Shown here piece by piece: positions 49,457 to 58,699 of a stretch of 64,000 bases of DNA. Both the position numbers and the translations under genes were made by a program. Below the pieces are notes generated by a model. The model ran no database searches, was not told the DNA's origin, and saw only the letters and a list, made by a program, of their open reading frames with translations. Numbering within the stretch: position 1 is the first letter of the stretch; every line of letters starts with the position of its first letter. The DNA comes from Streptomyces sulphureus DSM 40104 (lineage in GTDB: Bacteria > Actinomycetota > Actinomycetes > Streptomycetales > Streptomycetaceae), in assembly GCF_000381025.1 (NCBI RefSeq), contig NZ_KB905815.1:231789-295788 (forward strand). The letters run 5' to 3'.

Positions 49457-50335
49457 TCATCTCGCGGACGGCCCCCGCTGCCCCGGCAGTTGGGGCAGGA
49501 GCCACCATAACGGCCAGGTGCCGCCCGCCCAGCGTGCGAGGAGCTCGCGGCCCACGAGGTGGATCTCCTGGGAGCGGCCGAACGTCCTGGCGTCCTGGGT
49601 GAAGCGGCCGTTGGTCACCAGGACGACCACGTCCGCGCCGTGGACCGGACGAGCGGTGCCGTTGAGGCGTTGCAGATCGGGGGTGCCGATCGCGGAGCCC
49701 GACGCTCCGGCGCTGCGGTGCTTGCACTGGACCACCCAGCGACGGCCCGACGGATCGGTGCCGACGACGTCGGCGCCGAGGTCGCCGCGGCCGCCCGTGC
49801 GTACCGCGTCCGCGCAGCCGTCGCGGAACAACAGGTCGCGTACGGCCTCCTCGAACTCCCCGTGGTGCAGGGCGTCGATACGGGGCAGGTCGAAGCGCGC
49901 CTCCGGGGCCCCGCCGCCCCGCCCCGCGGCGGACTGCTGCCACCGCGCACGCGCAGCCACGACCGCGGCGGCAACGGCAGCGGCGACGAGCAGCACCCAC
50001 CAGTGCGCAAGCAGCCACTCGACGACCGCGCGCAACACCGCCACTGCGAAGAGGAGAGCAACAGCGGCGAGCGCGAGCTCCTGGAAGCGAAAGCCCGGCC
50101 GCCGCCCGCCGGTTCGAGGGCCGGGCCGGTACCGAGGGCGCCGATACCGAGGACGGGGGTGCGGCCGGGGCCGAGAGCGAGGCCCGTACCGGCGCGGCGG
50201 CGGACGCCGACGCGGGCCGTAACGCGGACGGGGCCGGCGGCGGGGGCTCACCACGGCCGCCTCGACTCCCCGCGAAGGCACACCGGCGGCATCCCCCGCA
50301 CCCCTACTGCACGCATGCCCCGACCTCTCCCCCAC
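49457..50335 (-). CDS. Membrane-anchored Mrr-like restriction endonuclease
   Basis: 292 residues. The first 80 form an extremely Arg/Pro/Tyr-rich basic tail; two membrane helices follow (about 86-108 and 112-127). The C-terminal part is an Mrr-type PD-(D/E)xK nuclease domain: FEEAVRDLLFRDG near 160, RGDLGADVVG near 182, then VVQCKH near 200 with Asp, Gln and Lys in active-site order. Mrr nucleases cut modified or foreign DNA. The start is uncertain: GTG at 50254 or 50251 would omit 27-28 non-conserved residues. Confidence 0.8.
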   Translation of the reverse strand: MGERSGHACSRGAGDAAGVPSRGVEAAVVSPRRRPRPRYGPRRRPPPRRYGPRSRPRPHPRPRYRRPRYRPGPRTGGRRPGFRFQELALAAVALLFAVAVLRAVVEWLLAHWWVLLVAAAVAAAVVAARARWQQSAAGRGGGAPEARFDLPRIDALHHGEFEEAVRDLLFRDGCADAVRTGGRGDLGADVVGTDPSGRRWVVQCKHRSAGASGSAIGTPDLQRLNGTARPVHGADVVVLVTNGRFTQDARTFGRSQEIHLVGRELLARWAGGTWPLWWLLPQLPGQRGPSAR

Positions 50336-50733
50336 TCGTCCTCATCCTCCGGACTCCAGTAGAGCAGAGGGCACTGACACCGCGTGCCCGAACGATCACG
50401 CCGCTATCCGTCCCCGGCGGGCGGCCTCTGCCTCCGCCGAACTCACACCGCTGCGACCGGCGTTGACGTCACCGGGCGCCGCGGAAGCCACCGGCAACCG
50501 GTGCCGACCGAAACGGCAACCCGGCCCCCCGCAGACGCACAACGCAACGGCAGCGGACCCCGCCGAGCCCGCCGCGTCCCACTCCCGGCAACGTGCGCCC
50601 AGGCGCGAGCAGGGGGCGTGCACCGGGCGCCCGCACGTCCCGCGCCCCTCCCCTTTCGGGTGGACCCACCGCACCACCGCAGGCACGCCTCGTTCCCAGG
50701 TCCGAAGCACCCGCACGACGACCCGGAGGAACC
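50336..50733. other. 398-bp divergent intergenic region
   Basis: Lies between the Mrr-like and phospholipase genes and must hold both promoters. GGAGG at the right edge is the phospholipase ribosome binding site. No promoter hexamers, repeats or small genes were convincing. Confidence 0.4.
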
Positions 50734-51219
50734 GTGGGCACCAAGCTCTCGACGACCGCCGTCACCCTGGCCGCAGCCGCCGTCTTCGTCGGCCCGTGCA
50801 CGGGAACGGCCGGCGCCGCACCGTTGAACCCGCAAGCCGGGGACGCCTCGCTGCGCCGGCAGGCGGACCGGATCATGAACCTCACGTACCAGGAGTTCGC
50901 GCGCGCCCGGCACGTCGCCCCTTTCGACTGGACCACCGACGGCTGTTCCGTCCCGGCCGGCCTCACGCCCTTCAACGAGGTCTTCCGCCCCGCCTGCGTC
51001 CAGCACGACTTCGGCTACCGCAACTACGGTTCCGCGCACAAGCTGAAGCTCAGCCCCACACGCAAGGCGAAGAACTGGATCGACGGCCGCTTCCGTACGG
51101 AGATGAAGCGCCTCTGCGACGCCACCTACAAGTCCTCGTCCCGGCACAAGAACTGCCTCAAGGCCAAGGACACGTACTACTTCGCCGTCAACAACTTCGG
51201 TGACAGGGCGTTCTTCTGA
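50734..51219 (+). CDS. Secreted bacterial phospholipase A2
   Basis: 161 residues from a GTG preceded by GGAGG. Signal peptide (about 1-29, hydrophobic with an AGAAP cleavage region). The catalytic His-Asp pair and calcium-loop region are in TTDGCSVPAG and CVQHDFGYRNYG (about 71-95), as in Streptomyces violaceoruber-type PLA2. Four cysteines could form two disulfides. Hydrolyses the sn-2 ester of phospholipids outside the cell. Monocistronic. Confidence 0.9.
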   Translation: MGTKLSTTAVTLAAAAVFVGPCTGTAGAAPLNPQAGDASLRRQADRIMNLTYQEFARARHVAPFDWTTDGCSVPAGLTPFNEVFRPACVQHDFGYRNYGSAHKLKLSPTRKAKNWIDGRFRTEMKRLCDATYKSSSRHKNCLKAKDTYYFAVNNFGDRAFF

Positions 51220-51709
51220 GCCGTCCCCTCGACGCGTACTCGACGCGGCAGGGACAGCGGCGCCCCTGAGCGCCCGGAAACGCGAGCACCCCGGCCTCCC
51301 GCACGTCGGGGGCTTACCGCTGCCCCTGCCCAAATCCGTTGCCGCGCCGACGAGTTGCCCACGGACTACACACCGACCGCGCCCGACGGACGGCACCGGC
51401 ACACCGACAAGCATCCCAGCATCCTCGCCTCCACCGGAGCACGACGAACCGGCCAAACCCCGGCCAACTCGGCGGCTCCCCACGCGAGTTACCGCCTGGA
51501 GCAACGAAGCCTTTCCCCCGACGCCCCGGTCAGACACCACCCACCGAAAGCCACCACCGCCGCACCGGAGCACCCGCAGAATGCCTTCGGCACCACTACG
51601 GACGCGTGCTCCTCACACCGCAGCATCCCAGCGCCCTCAGCAGGCCGGAGGGAAATCACCGCCCCGGCAGCCGCGACCGGCCATACCGCCGACCCCACCC
51701 GACCCCGGA
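51220..51709. other. 490-bp convergent intergenic region
   Basis: Between the phospholipase stop and the methyltransferase stop. Open frames here lack family resemblance and streptomycete codon bias. No repeat or convincing hairpin was found; it may be decayed sequence. Confidence 0.4.
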
Positions 51710-52348
51710 TCAGAGCCGCCGCACCAGCACCGTCGCATCGGTCCGCTCACGCGGAACGCCTTCCGGGTCCTTCTGCACACGCACGTGCTCCTCGCTCCGC
51801 AGCACCTCCCAAGCTCCCTCGGGAAGCCGAAGCGACTCGACGACCTCCTCGGGCGTCGGAAAGTGGAGGTCCTGCGGGTGGTCGTGCTGCCACGAGGGGA
51901 ACCCCATGTGCCCCTCGACGAGCAGGACGCCCCCCGGCGCGACCGCGCACGCCGCGCGGCGGAGGATCTCCTCGCGCGGCATCTCCACCATCGAGTGGAG
52001 GAACTGCGCCGAGACGAGGTCCCAACTGCCCTCGGGGAAGGAGACGGCGAGGTCGTGGTGGAGGAAGTCGATCCGCTCGGCGACGCCGGCCTCCGCTGCG
52101 TGCCCCGCGGCCCGCTCCAGCGCGACGGTCGAGATGTCGACGGCGGTGACCCGCCAGCCGCGGCGGGCGAGCCACACCGCGTCGCCGCCCTCGCCCGCAC
52201 CGAGATCGAGCGCGCGCCCGGCGGGGAGCTCCCCGACCACCTCGACGAACGCGGCGTTGGGCTCACCGCTCCAGATGCGCCCGCTCTCGCGGTACCGCGT
52301 GTCCCAGACTTCCTCTGCGGTCTCGGGCCCTGTCGTCTCGTCCGTCAT
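51710..52348 (-). CDS. Class I SAM-dependent methyltransferase
   Basis: 212 residues. Motif I ALDLGAGEGGDAVWLARRG near 45, acidic post-I loop VTAVDIS near 66, then PGGVLLVEGHMG near 138. The N-terminal WDTRYRESGRIWSGEPN is typical of the thiopurine-methyltransferase/tellurite-resistance-like subgroup. ATG at 52348. Divergent from the XRE-cupin regulator, which may control it. The substrate is unknown. Confidence 0.8.
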   Translation of the reverse strand: MTDETTGPETAEEVWDTRYRESGRIWSGEPNAAFVEVVGELPAGRALDLGAGEGGDAVWLARRGWRVTAVDISTVALERAAGHAAEAGVAERIDFLHHDLAVSFPEGSWDLVSAQFLHSMVEMPREEILRRAACAVAPGGVLLVEGHMGFPSWQHDHPQDLHFPTPEEVVESLRLPEGAWEVLRSEEHVRVQKDPEGVPRERTDATVLVRRL

Positions 52349-52430
52349 CGCTGCCTCCCAAGCGTCGGGTCCCGGCGGCGCCGTACCGCTCGGGTCAGGT
52401 GTGCGCCATCGTCGGACCGGTCTCCGGCGT

Positions 52431-52458
52431 TTGACAAACCTTCTTGCCGAAGCGGCAA
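52431..52458. promoter_or_regulatory. Operator/promoter of the XRE-cupin gene
   Basis: A consensus -35 TTGACA (52431-52436) is followed by the perfect dyad TTGCCG-AAG-CGGCAA (52444-52458), which sits in the spacer/-10 position 9 bases before the ATG. Ideal placement for autorepression. ACAAACCTTCTT (52434-52445) also occurs upstream of the ArsR-MFS operon. Confidence 0.55.
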
Positions 52459-52466
52459 TTGGACCC

Positions 52467-53063
52467 ATGAGCGACGACGAACTCACCGGCTTCCTCGCCG
52501 GTGTCGGCCCCCGCCTGCGCGAGGTCCGCAAGGCGCAACGGACGACGCTGTCCCAGCTCAGCGAGGCCACGGGGATCTCGCAGAGCACGCTGTCGCGCCT
52601 GGAGGCGGGGAAGCGGAAGCCCACCCTCGAACTGCTGCTGCCTCTCGCGCGGGCGCACGGCGTCCCCCTCGACGAACTCGTCGGCGCCCCGGAGACGGGG
52701 GACCCCCGCATCCGCCCCCGTCCCTTCACCCGCGACGGCCGCACGTACATCCCGCTCACCCGGCACCTCGGCGGGCTCCACGCCTACAAGCAGATCCTTC
52801 CGCCCGAGGAGCCGCACCGCCGCCAACTGCCGCTGGAGCAGCGCACGCACGAAGGGTACGAGTGGCTCTACGTCCTCTCCGGGCGCCTCCGCCTCGCGCT
52901 GGGCGAGCACGACCTCGTCCTCGGCCCCGGCGAGGCGGCCGAGTTCGACACCCGCACCCCGCACGGCTTCGGCAACGGCGGCAGCCGGCCGACGGAGTTC
53001 CTTGCGCTCTTCGGCCCGCAGGGCGAGCGCATCCACGTACGTGCGCGGCCTGCGAAGTCCTGA
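52467..53063 (+). CDS. XRE-family regulator with cupin sensor domain
   Basis: 198 residues. HTH at about 12-68 (TLSQLSEATGISQSTLSRLE), small linker, then a cupin domain (about 115-190, HEGYEWLYVLSGRLRLALGE, PGEAAEFDTRTPHGFGN). Members sense small molecules and repress neighbouring genes. Close to the start of the divergent methyltransferase, its likely target. Confidence 0.88.
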   Translation: MSDDELTGFLAGVGPRLREVRKAQRTTLSQLSEATGISQSTLSRLEAGKRKPTLELLLPLARAHGVPLDELVGAPETGDPRIRPRPFTRDGRTYIPLTRHLGGLHAYKQILPPEEPHRRQLPLEQRTHEGYEWLYVLSGRLRLALGEHDLVLGPGEAAEFDTRTPHGFGNGGSRPTEFLALFGPQGERIHVRARPAKS

Positions 53064-53081
53064 GGGCTCCGGCGCTGCCCG

Positions 53082-54110
53082 TCAGGAGTCGCCGTCGAGC
53101 GCGTCCGCGAAGACCGGCACCACCTCGTCGAGGGCGTAGACGACCGAGAGCACCGAGTCGGTGGCGAACGCCTTGCCGAGCATGTCACCGTCCTTGAACA
53201 CCACCGAGCGCCCGTCCTTCACGGAGGGCACGGCGCGGTAGAGCGGATCGTCGCTGATCTTCTTCGGGGGTATCCCGATCGGCGCCATCACCGTGAGGTC
53301 GGCGTCGAGGAGGTCGAGGTTCTCCCGGGACACGGTGATCGAGAAGTCCTTGCCCGCCTTCTTCTCCACCGCGGGGCTGTTCTTGAAGCCGAGCCGCTCG
53401 ACGAAGTCGACGCGTCCCGCGCCCCTGACGTAGGCGCCGTACCCCTCGCTGGTGCGGGAGCCCACGGTGATGGTCTTGTCCTTGAACTCGGGGTGCTTCT
53501 TCGCGGCGGCGTCGAACTTCTTCTCGGTGTCGGCGACGAGCTCGGCGCCCTTCTCCTTCACACCGAGCGCCTTCGCGATCATCTCGGTCTGCTTCTCCCA
53601 CGGGGTGAGGTACTGGTCGCTCCCCTTGGGGACGCCGACGGTCGGCGCGATCTTGCTGAGCGTGTCGTACCGCTTGCGGTCGCCGCTCGACTTGGTGTCG
53701 AGGATCACGTCCGGCTGGAGCTCGGCGATCTTTTCGTACTCCGGCTCCAACGTCCCGATGAGCTGCGGGCTCTTGTCGTACTCGCCCTTCGCCCACGGCC
53801 CGACGCCGTCGCCGCCGAACTCCAGCCAGTCGCTGGCGCCGACGGGCTGGACGCCGAGGGCGAGCGCCGTCTCGGCGTCGCCCCACCCGAGCGCCACCAC
53901 ACGCTTCGGCTTCTTCTCGACGGTGACCTCGCCGAACTTGGTGGCGACCTTCGCGGGGAAGGCACCCCCCGATTCGCCGCCCCCGCCGGAGCCGGCGTCT
54001 GCGTCCTCGCCCGCGCAGGCGGTGAGCCCGGCGAGGAGGGCGGCGGAGACGGCGACCGCCGAGCCGGTGCGGAGGCCGCGGATGCGGCGGTTGGTGTGGC
54101 GTGTGTTCAT
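53082..54110 (-). CDS. Iron-siderophore ABC transporter, substrate-binding lipoprotein
   Basis: 342 residues. Lipoprotein signal with lipobox LTAC, Cys32. A Fe3+-siderophore-binding fold of the FepB/FecB type: RVVALGWGDAETALALG near 70, then ELQPDVILDTKSSG near 130. Last gene of the operon; its ATG overlaps the stop of the ATPase by 4 bp. Captures ferric siderophore at the membrane surface; ligand not predictable. Confidence 0.92.
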   Translation of the reverse strand: MNTRHTNRRIRGLRTGSAVAVSAALLAGLTACAGEDADAGSGGGGESGGAFPAKVATKFGEVTVEKKPKRVVALGWGDAETALALGVQPVGASDWLEFGGDGVGPWAKGEYDKSPQLIGTLEPEYEKIAELQPDVILDTKSSGDRKRYDTLSKIAPTVGVPKGSDQYLTPWEKQTEMIAKALGVKEKGAELVADTEKKFDAAAKKHPEFKDKTITVGSRTSEGYGAYVRGAGRVDFVERLGFKNSPAVEKKAGKDFSITVSRENLDLLDADLTVMAPIGIPPKKISDDPLYRAVPSVKDGRSVVFKDGDMLGKAFATDSVLSVVYALDEVVPVFADALDGDS

Positions 54111-54964
54111 GACCTTGCCTTGTCTGAAGAGTTGCGTGGAAGGGAAGCCGCCGCCTCGACGACCGGTGCGCACCGGTGCCTGCCGATCGGCACGATCATC
54201 GGGGTGCCGGAGGCCGGATCGTCAACGACGGTGCACCGCATCGCGAAGACCTCGCTGACGAGCTCCCCCGTCACCACCTCGGTCGGGCTCCCCTCCGTGA
54301 CGATCCGCCCGTCGCGCATCGCCACCAGGTGGTCGGCGTACCGGCAGGCGAGGTTGAGGTCGTGGAGCACCGCCACCACGGTCGTGCCGCGGTCCCGGTT
54401 GAGGTCGGTGAGCAGGTCGAGGACGTCGAGCTGGTGGCTGACGTCGAGGTAGGTCGTCGGCTCGTCGAGGAGGAGGACGTCGGTGCGCTGCGCGAGCGCC
54501 ATCGCGATCCAGACGCGCTGCCGCTGCCCTCCGGAGAGGGAGTCGACGGGCCGGTCGGCGAGCTCCAGCACGTCGGTCGCGGTGAGCGCCTCGGCGACGG
54601 CGCGGTCGTCCTCCGGCGTCCAGCGGCGGAACCAGCCCTGGTGCGGGTAACGGCCGCGCCCCACGAGGTCGTTGACGGTGATGCCGTCTGGCGCAGCCGG
54701 GCTCTGCGGCAGCAGACCGAGGAGCGAGGCGACCCGCCGCGTGGGCAGCGCGTGGATGCTCTCCCCGTCGAGGAGGACGGAGCCGGACGCGGGGGTGAGC
54801 AGCCGTGCCATGGTGTGCAGCAGCGTCGACTTCCCGCAGGCGTTGGGGCCGACGATCATCGTCACGCGGCCCGGCGGCACCGCGAGGTCGAGGCCCTTGA
54901 CGACGTCGTGCCCGTCGTAGCCGACCCGTACGTCTTTCGCCGTGAGCGAGTGTTCGGCGCTCAT
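54107..54964 (-). CDS. Iron-siderophore ABC transporter, ATP-binding protein
   Basis: 285 residues. Walker A GPNACGKSTLL near 40, Q-loop region GLLPQSPAAPDG near 85, signature LSGGQRQRVWIAMAL near 143, Walker B VLLLDEPTTYLD near 163 and the switch histidine near 195 (AVLHDLN). FecE/FepC subfamily. Energises the two permeases encoded upstream. Confidence 0.95.
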   Translation of the reverse strand: MSAEHSLTAKDVRVGYDGHDVVKGLDLAVPPGRVTMIVGPNACGKSTLLHTMARLLTPASGSVLLDGESIHALPTRRVASLLGLLPQSPAAPDGITVNDLVGRGRYPHQGWFRRWTPEDDRAVAEALTATDVLELADRPVDSLSGGQRQRVWIAMALAQRTDVLLLDEPTTYLDVSHQLDVLDLLTDLNRDRGTTVVAVLHDLNLACRYADHLVAMRDGRIVTEGSPTEVVTGELVSEVFAMRCTVVDDPASGTPMIVPIGRHRCAPVVEAAASLPRNSSDKARS

Positions 54965-55013
54965 CCGCGTACCTTTCCGTTCCGCAGGGGGCAGGCACCC
55001 CGGTTCTGCTCCG

Positions 55014-56081
55014 TCATCCGCCGTGCCCCGTCCTGTTCGCGCGGGCGAGCAGTATCAGCAGGTACGGCGCCCCGATGAGGCTGGTGACGACGCCGGCGGG
55101 GAACTGGTCGGACCACAGCAGGTGTTGGGCGACGAAGTCCGCGACGAGCACCAGCACTCCCCCGACGAGCGCCGACGGCACCAGCGCGGCGCCCTGCCCG
55201 GGGGTGAGCCGCCTGGCCACGGGCCCCGAGACGAAAGCGACGAACCCGAGCGGCCCGGACGCGGCCGTCGCGACGCCCGCGAGCCCGACGGCGCAGCCGA
55301 GCAGCATGAGGCGGCTCCGCTCGACGCGGGCACCGAGGCCGGCCGCCGACTCGTCGCCGAGCTGCAGCGGCCCCATCGCCCGCGCCGCCGCCGCGGTGAG
55401 CGGCAGCAGCACCGCCAACGCGGCGACGAGCGGCCACAGTTGCGCGTCCGAGCTGCCGTTGAGGCTGCCGGTGAGCCACACCAGGGCCTCCTGCGCCTCG
55501 GTCACCCGGGAGCTGGTCATCAGGTAGGAGGTGATGCTGGAGAGCCCCGCGCCGAGCCCGATCCCGATGAGTGCGAACCGGTAGCCGGAGACCCCGCGCC
55601 GCCACGCGAGGGCGTAGATGGCGACGGCGGCGACAACGGCGCCGCCGAGCGCGGCGAGCGACAGCCCGAGTCCGCTCACCGCGAAGCCGATCGAGGCGAG
55701 CACCGCGGCCGCGCTGGCGCCCTGGCTGACGCCGATGACGTCGGGGCTCGCGAGCGGATTCCGCAACAGCGCCTGGAAGACGGCGCCCGCGAGCCCGAAG
55801 GCGACACCGACGAGCAGCCCCACGAGGGCCCGTGGCAGTCGCAGTTCGACGACGATGAAGTGCGCTCCCCCCGCGTCGGCGCCGAAGAGGGCACCCACCA
55901 CGTCGGCGAGCGGCACCACGGCGTCCCCGTACGCGAGCGCGGCGCAGAAGGCGGCGACGGCGGCGGCCCCCAGAGTGAGGGAGACGCCGGCCCAGCGCGC
56001 CCTGCCCGCACGCCTCACCGAGGCGACGCGGCGCACCGCCTCCGCCGTCGGAGCGCGCTCGGGCGCGCGGACGCCGCTCAC
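55014..56081 (-). CDS. Iron-siderophore ABC transporter permease (FecCD type) 2
   Basis: 355 residues from a GTG overlapping the stop of the other permease (GTGA). About ten membrane helices with FecCD signatures RLPRALVGLLVGVAFGLAGA near 80, then RNPLASPDVIGVSQGA near 108 and GPLGFVAFVSGPVARRLTPG near 270. Forms a heterodimer with the other permease. Confidence 0.94.
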   Translation of the reverse strand: MSGVRAPERAPTAEAVRRVASVRRAGRARWAGVSLTLGAAAVAAFCAALAYGDAVVPLADVVGALFGADAGGAHFIVVELRLPRALVGLLVGVAFGLAGAVFQALLRNPLASPDVIGVSQGASAAAVLASIGFAVSGLGLSLAALGGAVVAAVAIYALAWRRGVSGYRFALIGIGLGAGLSSITSYLMTSSRVTEAQEALVWLTGSLNGSSDAQLWPLVAALAVLLPLTAAAARAMGPLQLGDESAAGLGARVERSRLMLLGCAVGLAGVATAASGPLGFVAFVSGPVARRLTPGQGAALVPSALVGGVLVLVADFVAQHLLWSDQFPAGVVTSLIGAPYLLILLARANRTGHGG

Positions 56082-57211
56082 AGCTCCGCCAGCCTGCGGC
56101 GCCGCACGAGCACCACGAACGGGATCGCACCGACGGCCGCCGTCACGACGCCCACCTGCACCTCGCCGGCGCCGGAGACGAGCCGCCCCACGATGTCGGA
56201 ACCGAGCACGAGGAGGGGCGCGAGCAGCGCGCTGTACGGCAGCACCCACCGGTAGTCGGGCCCGGTGAGCAGCCGCGCCGCGTGCGGAACGACGAGGCCG
56301 ACGAAGCTGATGGGCCCGGCGACGACGGTCGCGGAGCCGCAGAGCAGCACGACCGCCGCGGCCGCCCCCGAGCGGGCGAGCCCGACCCGCTGGCCGAGGC
56401 CGCGGGCGAGGTTGTCGCCGAGCGCGAGGGCGTTGAGCTGCGGGCCGAGCCCGAACGCGAGGAGAGTGCCGAGCACGATGAACGGCAGCGCCTGCCACAG
56501 GACTTCGGGGTCCCTGCTGGTGAGCGATCCCACCTGCCAGAAGCGGTACTGGTCGAAGGTGCGGCTGTCGGTGAGGAGCAGCGCGGTGGTGAGCGAGCCG
56601 AGCGCCGCCGTGGTCGCCGCACCGGCGAGCGCCAGCTTCAGCGGCGTCGCACCGTCCCTGCCGAGCGAGCCGATGCCGTAGACGAGGACGGAGGCGAGGA
56701 GCGCCCCGAGGAAGCCGAACCAGATGTACTGCGAGGAGCCGCCGAGGCCGAGCACCCCGAGCGCGAAGACCACGGCGAGCGAGGCGCCGGCGTTGACACC
56801 GAGGATGCCGGGATCGGCGAGCGGGTTGCGGGCGACGCCCTGCATGACGGCCCCGGCGAGACCGAGCGCGACGCCGGCGAGGAGTCCGGCCACGGTCCGC
56901 GGTATCCGCACCTCGTGCACGACGAGTTGGGCGCGGTCGGCCGCGTCGGGCGAGAAGAAGGTGCGGAACACGTCGTCCATGCCCGCCTGGCCTGAACCGA
57001 TCGCCAGGCTGAGCGACACCATCACGACGAGCGCTGCCACGAGGAGCGGGAGACCGGCAAACCGGGCCGACCGCCCCGGGCCGCGCGGACCGGCGGCGAG
57101 GCCACCGGAGGAGGCGGCGGAGTCCAACGTCTCGCCCTGTGCGGGTATTTCGGAACGGGCGGCGGAGACGGAACGGGACTCAAGCGGCAACTCGACCACC
57201 ACCGTCCCCAT
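56078..57211 (-). CDS. Iron-siderophore ABC transporter permease (FecCD type) 1
   Basis: 377 residues. FecCD signatures RIPRTVAGLLAGVALGLAGA near 102, ARNPLADPGILGVNAGA near 127 and GPISFVGLVVPHAARLLTGP near 300. The N-terminal 45 residues are a hydrophilic extension and the true start may be further in, since GGAG lies only one base before the ATG at 57211. First gene of the operon, behind an iron box. Confidence 0.93.
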   Translation of the reverse strand: MGTVVVELPLESRSVSAARSEIPAQGETLDSAASSGGLAAGPRGPGRSARFAGLPLLVAALVVMVSLSLAIGSGQAGMDDVFRTFFSPDAADRAQLVVHEVRIPRTVAGLLAGVALGLAGAVMQGVARNPLADPGILGVNAGASLAVVFALGVLGLGGSSQYIWFGFLGALLASVLVYGIGSLGRDGATPLKLALAGAATTAALGSLTTALLLTDSRTFDQYRFWQVGSLTSRDPEVLWQALPFIVLGTLLAFGLGPQLNALALGDNLARGLGQRVGLARSGAAAAVVLLCGSATVVAGPISFVGLVVPHAARLLTGPDYRWVLPYSALLAPLLVLGSDIVGRLVSGAGEVQVGVVTAAVGAIPFVVLVRRRRLAEL

Positions 57212-57253
57212 CTCCGCACGGCGATGCCGTCCGGAAGCTGCTTCATCCCGACA

Positions 57254-57272
57254 AGTAAGGTGAGCCTAACAT
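57254..57272. promoter_or_regulatory. Iron box (DmdR1/IdeR type)
   Basis: The minus strand reads GTTAGGCTCACCTTAC within the 19-bp site, sharing 13 consecutive bases with the actinobacterial iron-box consensus TTAGGTTAGGCTCACCTAA. It lies 43 bases upstream of the permease start and 68 bases upstream of the divergent flavin-oxidase-like gene, so both may be derepressed under iron limitation. Confidence 0.8.
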
Positions 57273-57339
57273 CAGTACCGGGTAGGGCGGCTTCAGGCCA
57301 TCGCTCGTCGCCCCTTCCCCGCCGACCCACGGAGCGCCC

Positions 57340-57870
57340 ATGCCCCACGCCCCGACGACCGCCCCCGCGACGCACCTCGGCGAGGGATACGCGGAGCTCC
57401 GCTCCGAGGAGGAGTTGACCGAGCTGCTCGGCACCCCGCACCCCATCGTCATCGAGAAGGTGCAGCCCCGTCTCGGCACCGCAGACACGGAGTTCCTCGG
57501 GCGCTCCCCGTTCTGCCTGCTCTCCACCGCCGACGCCGCCGGCAACTGCGACGCGTCGCCCCGCGGCGGCGACCCCGGCTTCGTCCACGTCCTCGACCCC
57601 GCGACGCTCGCCCTGCCGGACCGCCCGGGCAACCGCAGGGGCGACAGCTTCCGCAACATCCTGGAGAACCCGCACGTGGGCCTTCTCCATCTGGTGCCGG
57701 GCGAGAAGGAGATCCTGCGGGTCAACGGCCGGGCACGCCTCCTCACGGACGCGCCGTTCTTCGAGGCCATGGCCGTCCGCGGGACGCGCCCGAAGCTGGC
57801 GCTGCTCGTCGAGATCGAGGAGGCGTACCGGCACTGCCCGCAGTCGCTGAACCGCGCGGGCCTCTGGTAA
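57340..57870 (+). CDS. Pyridoxamine 5'-phosphate oxidase-fold FMN protein
   Basis: 176 residues of the MSMEG_1061/TIGR04025-like PPOX group: PFCLLSTADAAGNCDASPRGGDPGFVHVLD (split here as CLLSTADAAG and DASPRGGDPG, near 60-80), LPDRPGNRRGDSFRNI near 95 and VNGRARLLTDAPF near 128. Binds a flavin or F420 type cofactor; substrate unknown. GGAGCG precedes the ATG. Divergent from the iron importer and sharing its iron box, so a role in iron release from siderophores is possible but only inferred. Confidence 0.8.
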   Translation: MPHAPTTAPATHLGEGYAELRSEEELTELLGTPHPIVIEKVQPRLGTADTEFLGRSPFCLLSTADAAGNCDASPRGGDPGFVHVLDPATLALPDRPGNRRGDSFRNILENPHVGLLHLVPGEKEILRVNGRARLLTDAPFFEAMAVRGTRPKLALLVEIEEAYRHCPQSLNRAGLW

Positions 57871-57880
57871 AGGGACGGAC

Positions 57881-58651
57881 TCAGCGCACCGTGTGGCCGG
57901 ACTCCCGCAGGGTGCGCTTCACCTCGCAGAGCCGCAGGTCCCCGAAGTGGAAGACGGAGGCGGCGAGTACGGCGTCGGCGCCCGCGTCGATCGCCTCGGG
58001 GAAGTCGGCGAGGCGTCCGGCGCCGCCCGAGGCGATCACCGGGATCGCGACCCGGGCGCGGACGGCTTCGATCATCGGCCCGTCGTAGCCGTCCTTGGTG
58101 CCGTCCGCGTCCATCGAGTTGAGCAGGATCTCCCCGGCGCCCAACTCGGCGGCCCGCGCGGCCCATTCGACGGCGTCGAGGCCGGTGCCGCGGCGGCCGC
58201 CGTGCGTGGTGACCTCGAAGCCCGAGGGCGTCTGCGCGCCCTCCCGCGTGCGGCGCGCGTCGGCGGAGAGGACGAGCACCTGGCGGCCGAACCGCTCGGC
58301 GATCTCCCTGATCAGCTCGGGACGCGCCAGCGCAGCCGTGTTCACCCCGACCTTGTCGGCACCGGCGCGCAGCAGCCGGTCCACGTCCTCGGGCGTGCGC
58401 ACCCCGCCTCCGACGGTGAGGGGGATGAAGACCTGCTCGGCGGTGCGGCGGACGACGTCGTACGTGGTCTCGCGGTCGCCGGAGGAGGCGGTGATGTCGA
58501 GGAACGTCAACTCGTCGGCGCCTTCGGCGTCGTAGACCTTCGCCATCTCCACCGGGTCGCCGGCGTCGCGCAGGTTCTTGAAGTTGACGCCCTTGACGAC
58601 CCGACCGCCGTCGACGTCGAGGCAGGGGATGACGCGGACCGCCAGGGACAT
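57881..58651 (-). CDS. hisF: Imidazole glycerol phosphate synthase cyclase subunit
   Basis: 256 residues, TIM barrel. Catalytic Asp near residue 11 ([15 protein letters not shown]) and Asp in [15 protein letters not shown] near 175; phosphate loops GGGVRTPED near 82 and [11 protein letters not shown] near 210. Uses ammonia from HisH to close the imidazole ring. Separated from the rest of the his operon only by the RidA-like gene. Confidence 0.97.
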   Translation of the reverse strand: MSLAVRVIPCLDVDGGRVVKGVNFKNLRDAGDPVEMAKVYDAEGADELTFLDITASSGDRETTYDVVRRTAEQVFIPLTVGGGVRTPEDVDRLLRAGADKVGVNTAALARPELIREIAERFGRQVLVLSADARRTREGAQTPSGFEVTTHGGRRGTGLDAVEWAARAAELGAGEILLNSMDADGTKDGYDGPMIEAVRARVAIPVIASGGAGRLADFPEAIDAGADAVLAASVFHFGDLRLCEVKRTLRESGHTVR

Positions 58652-58699
58652 GAGGTACAGGCTCCTTGCAGGTTCTCGGAGTTGGGACGGGACAGGTGC

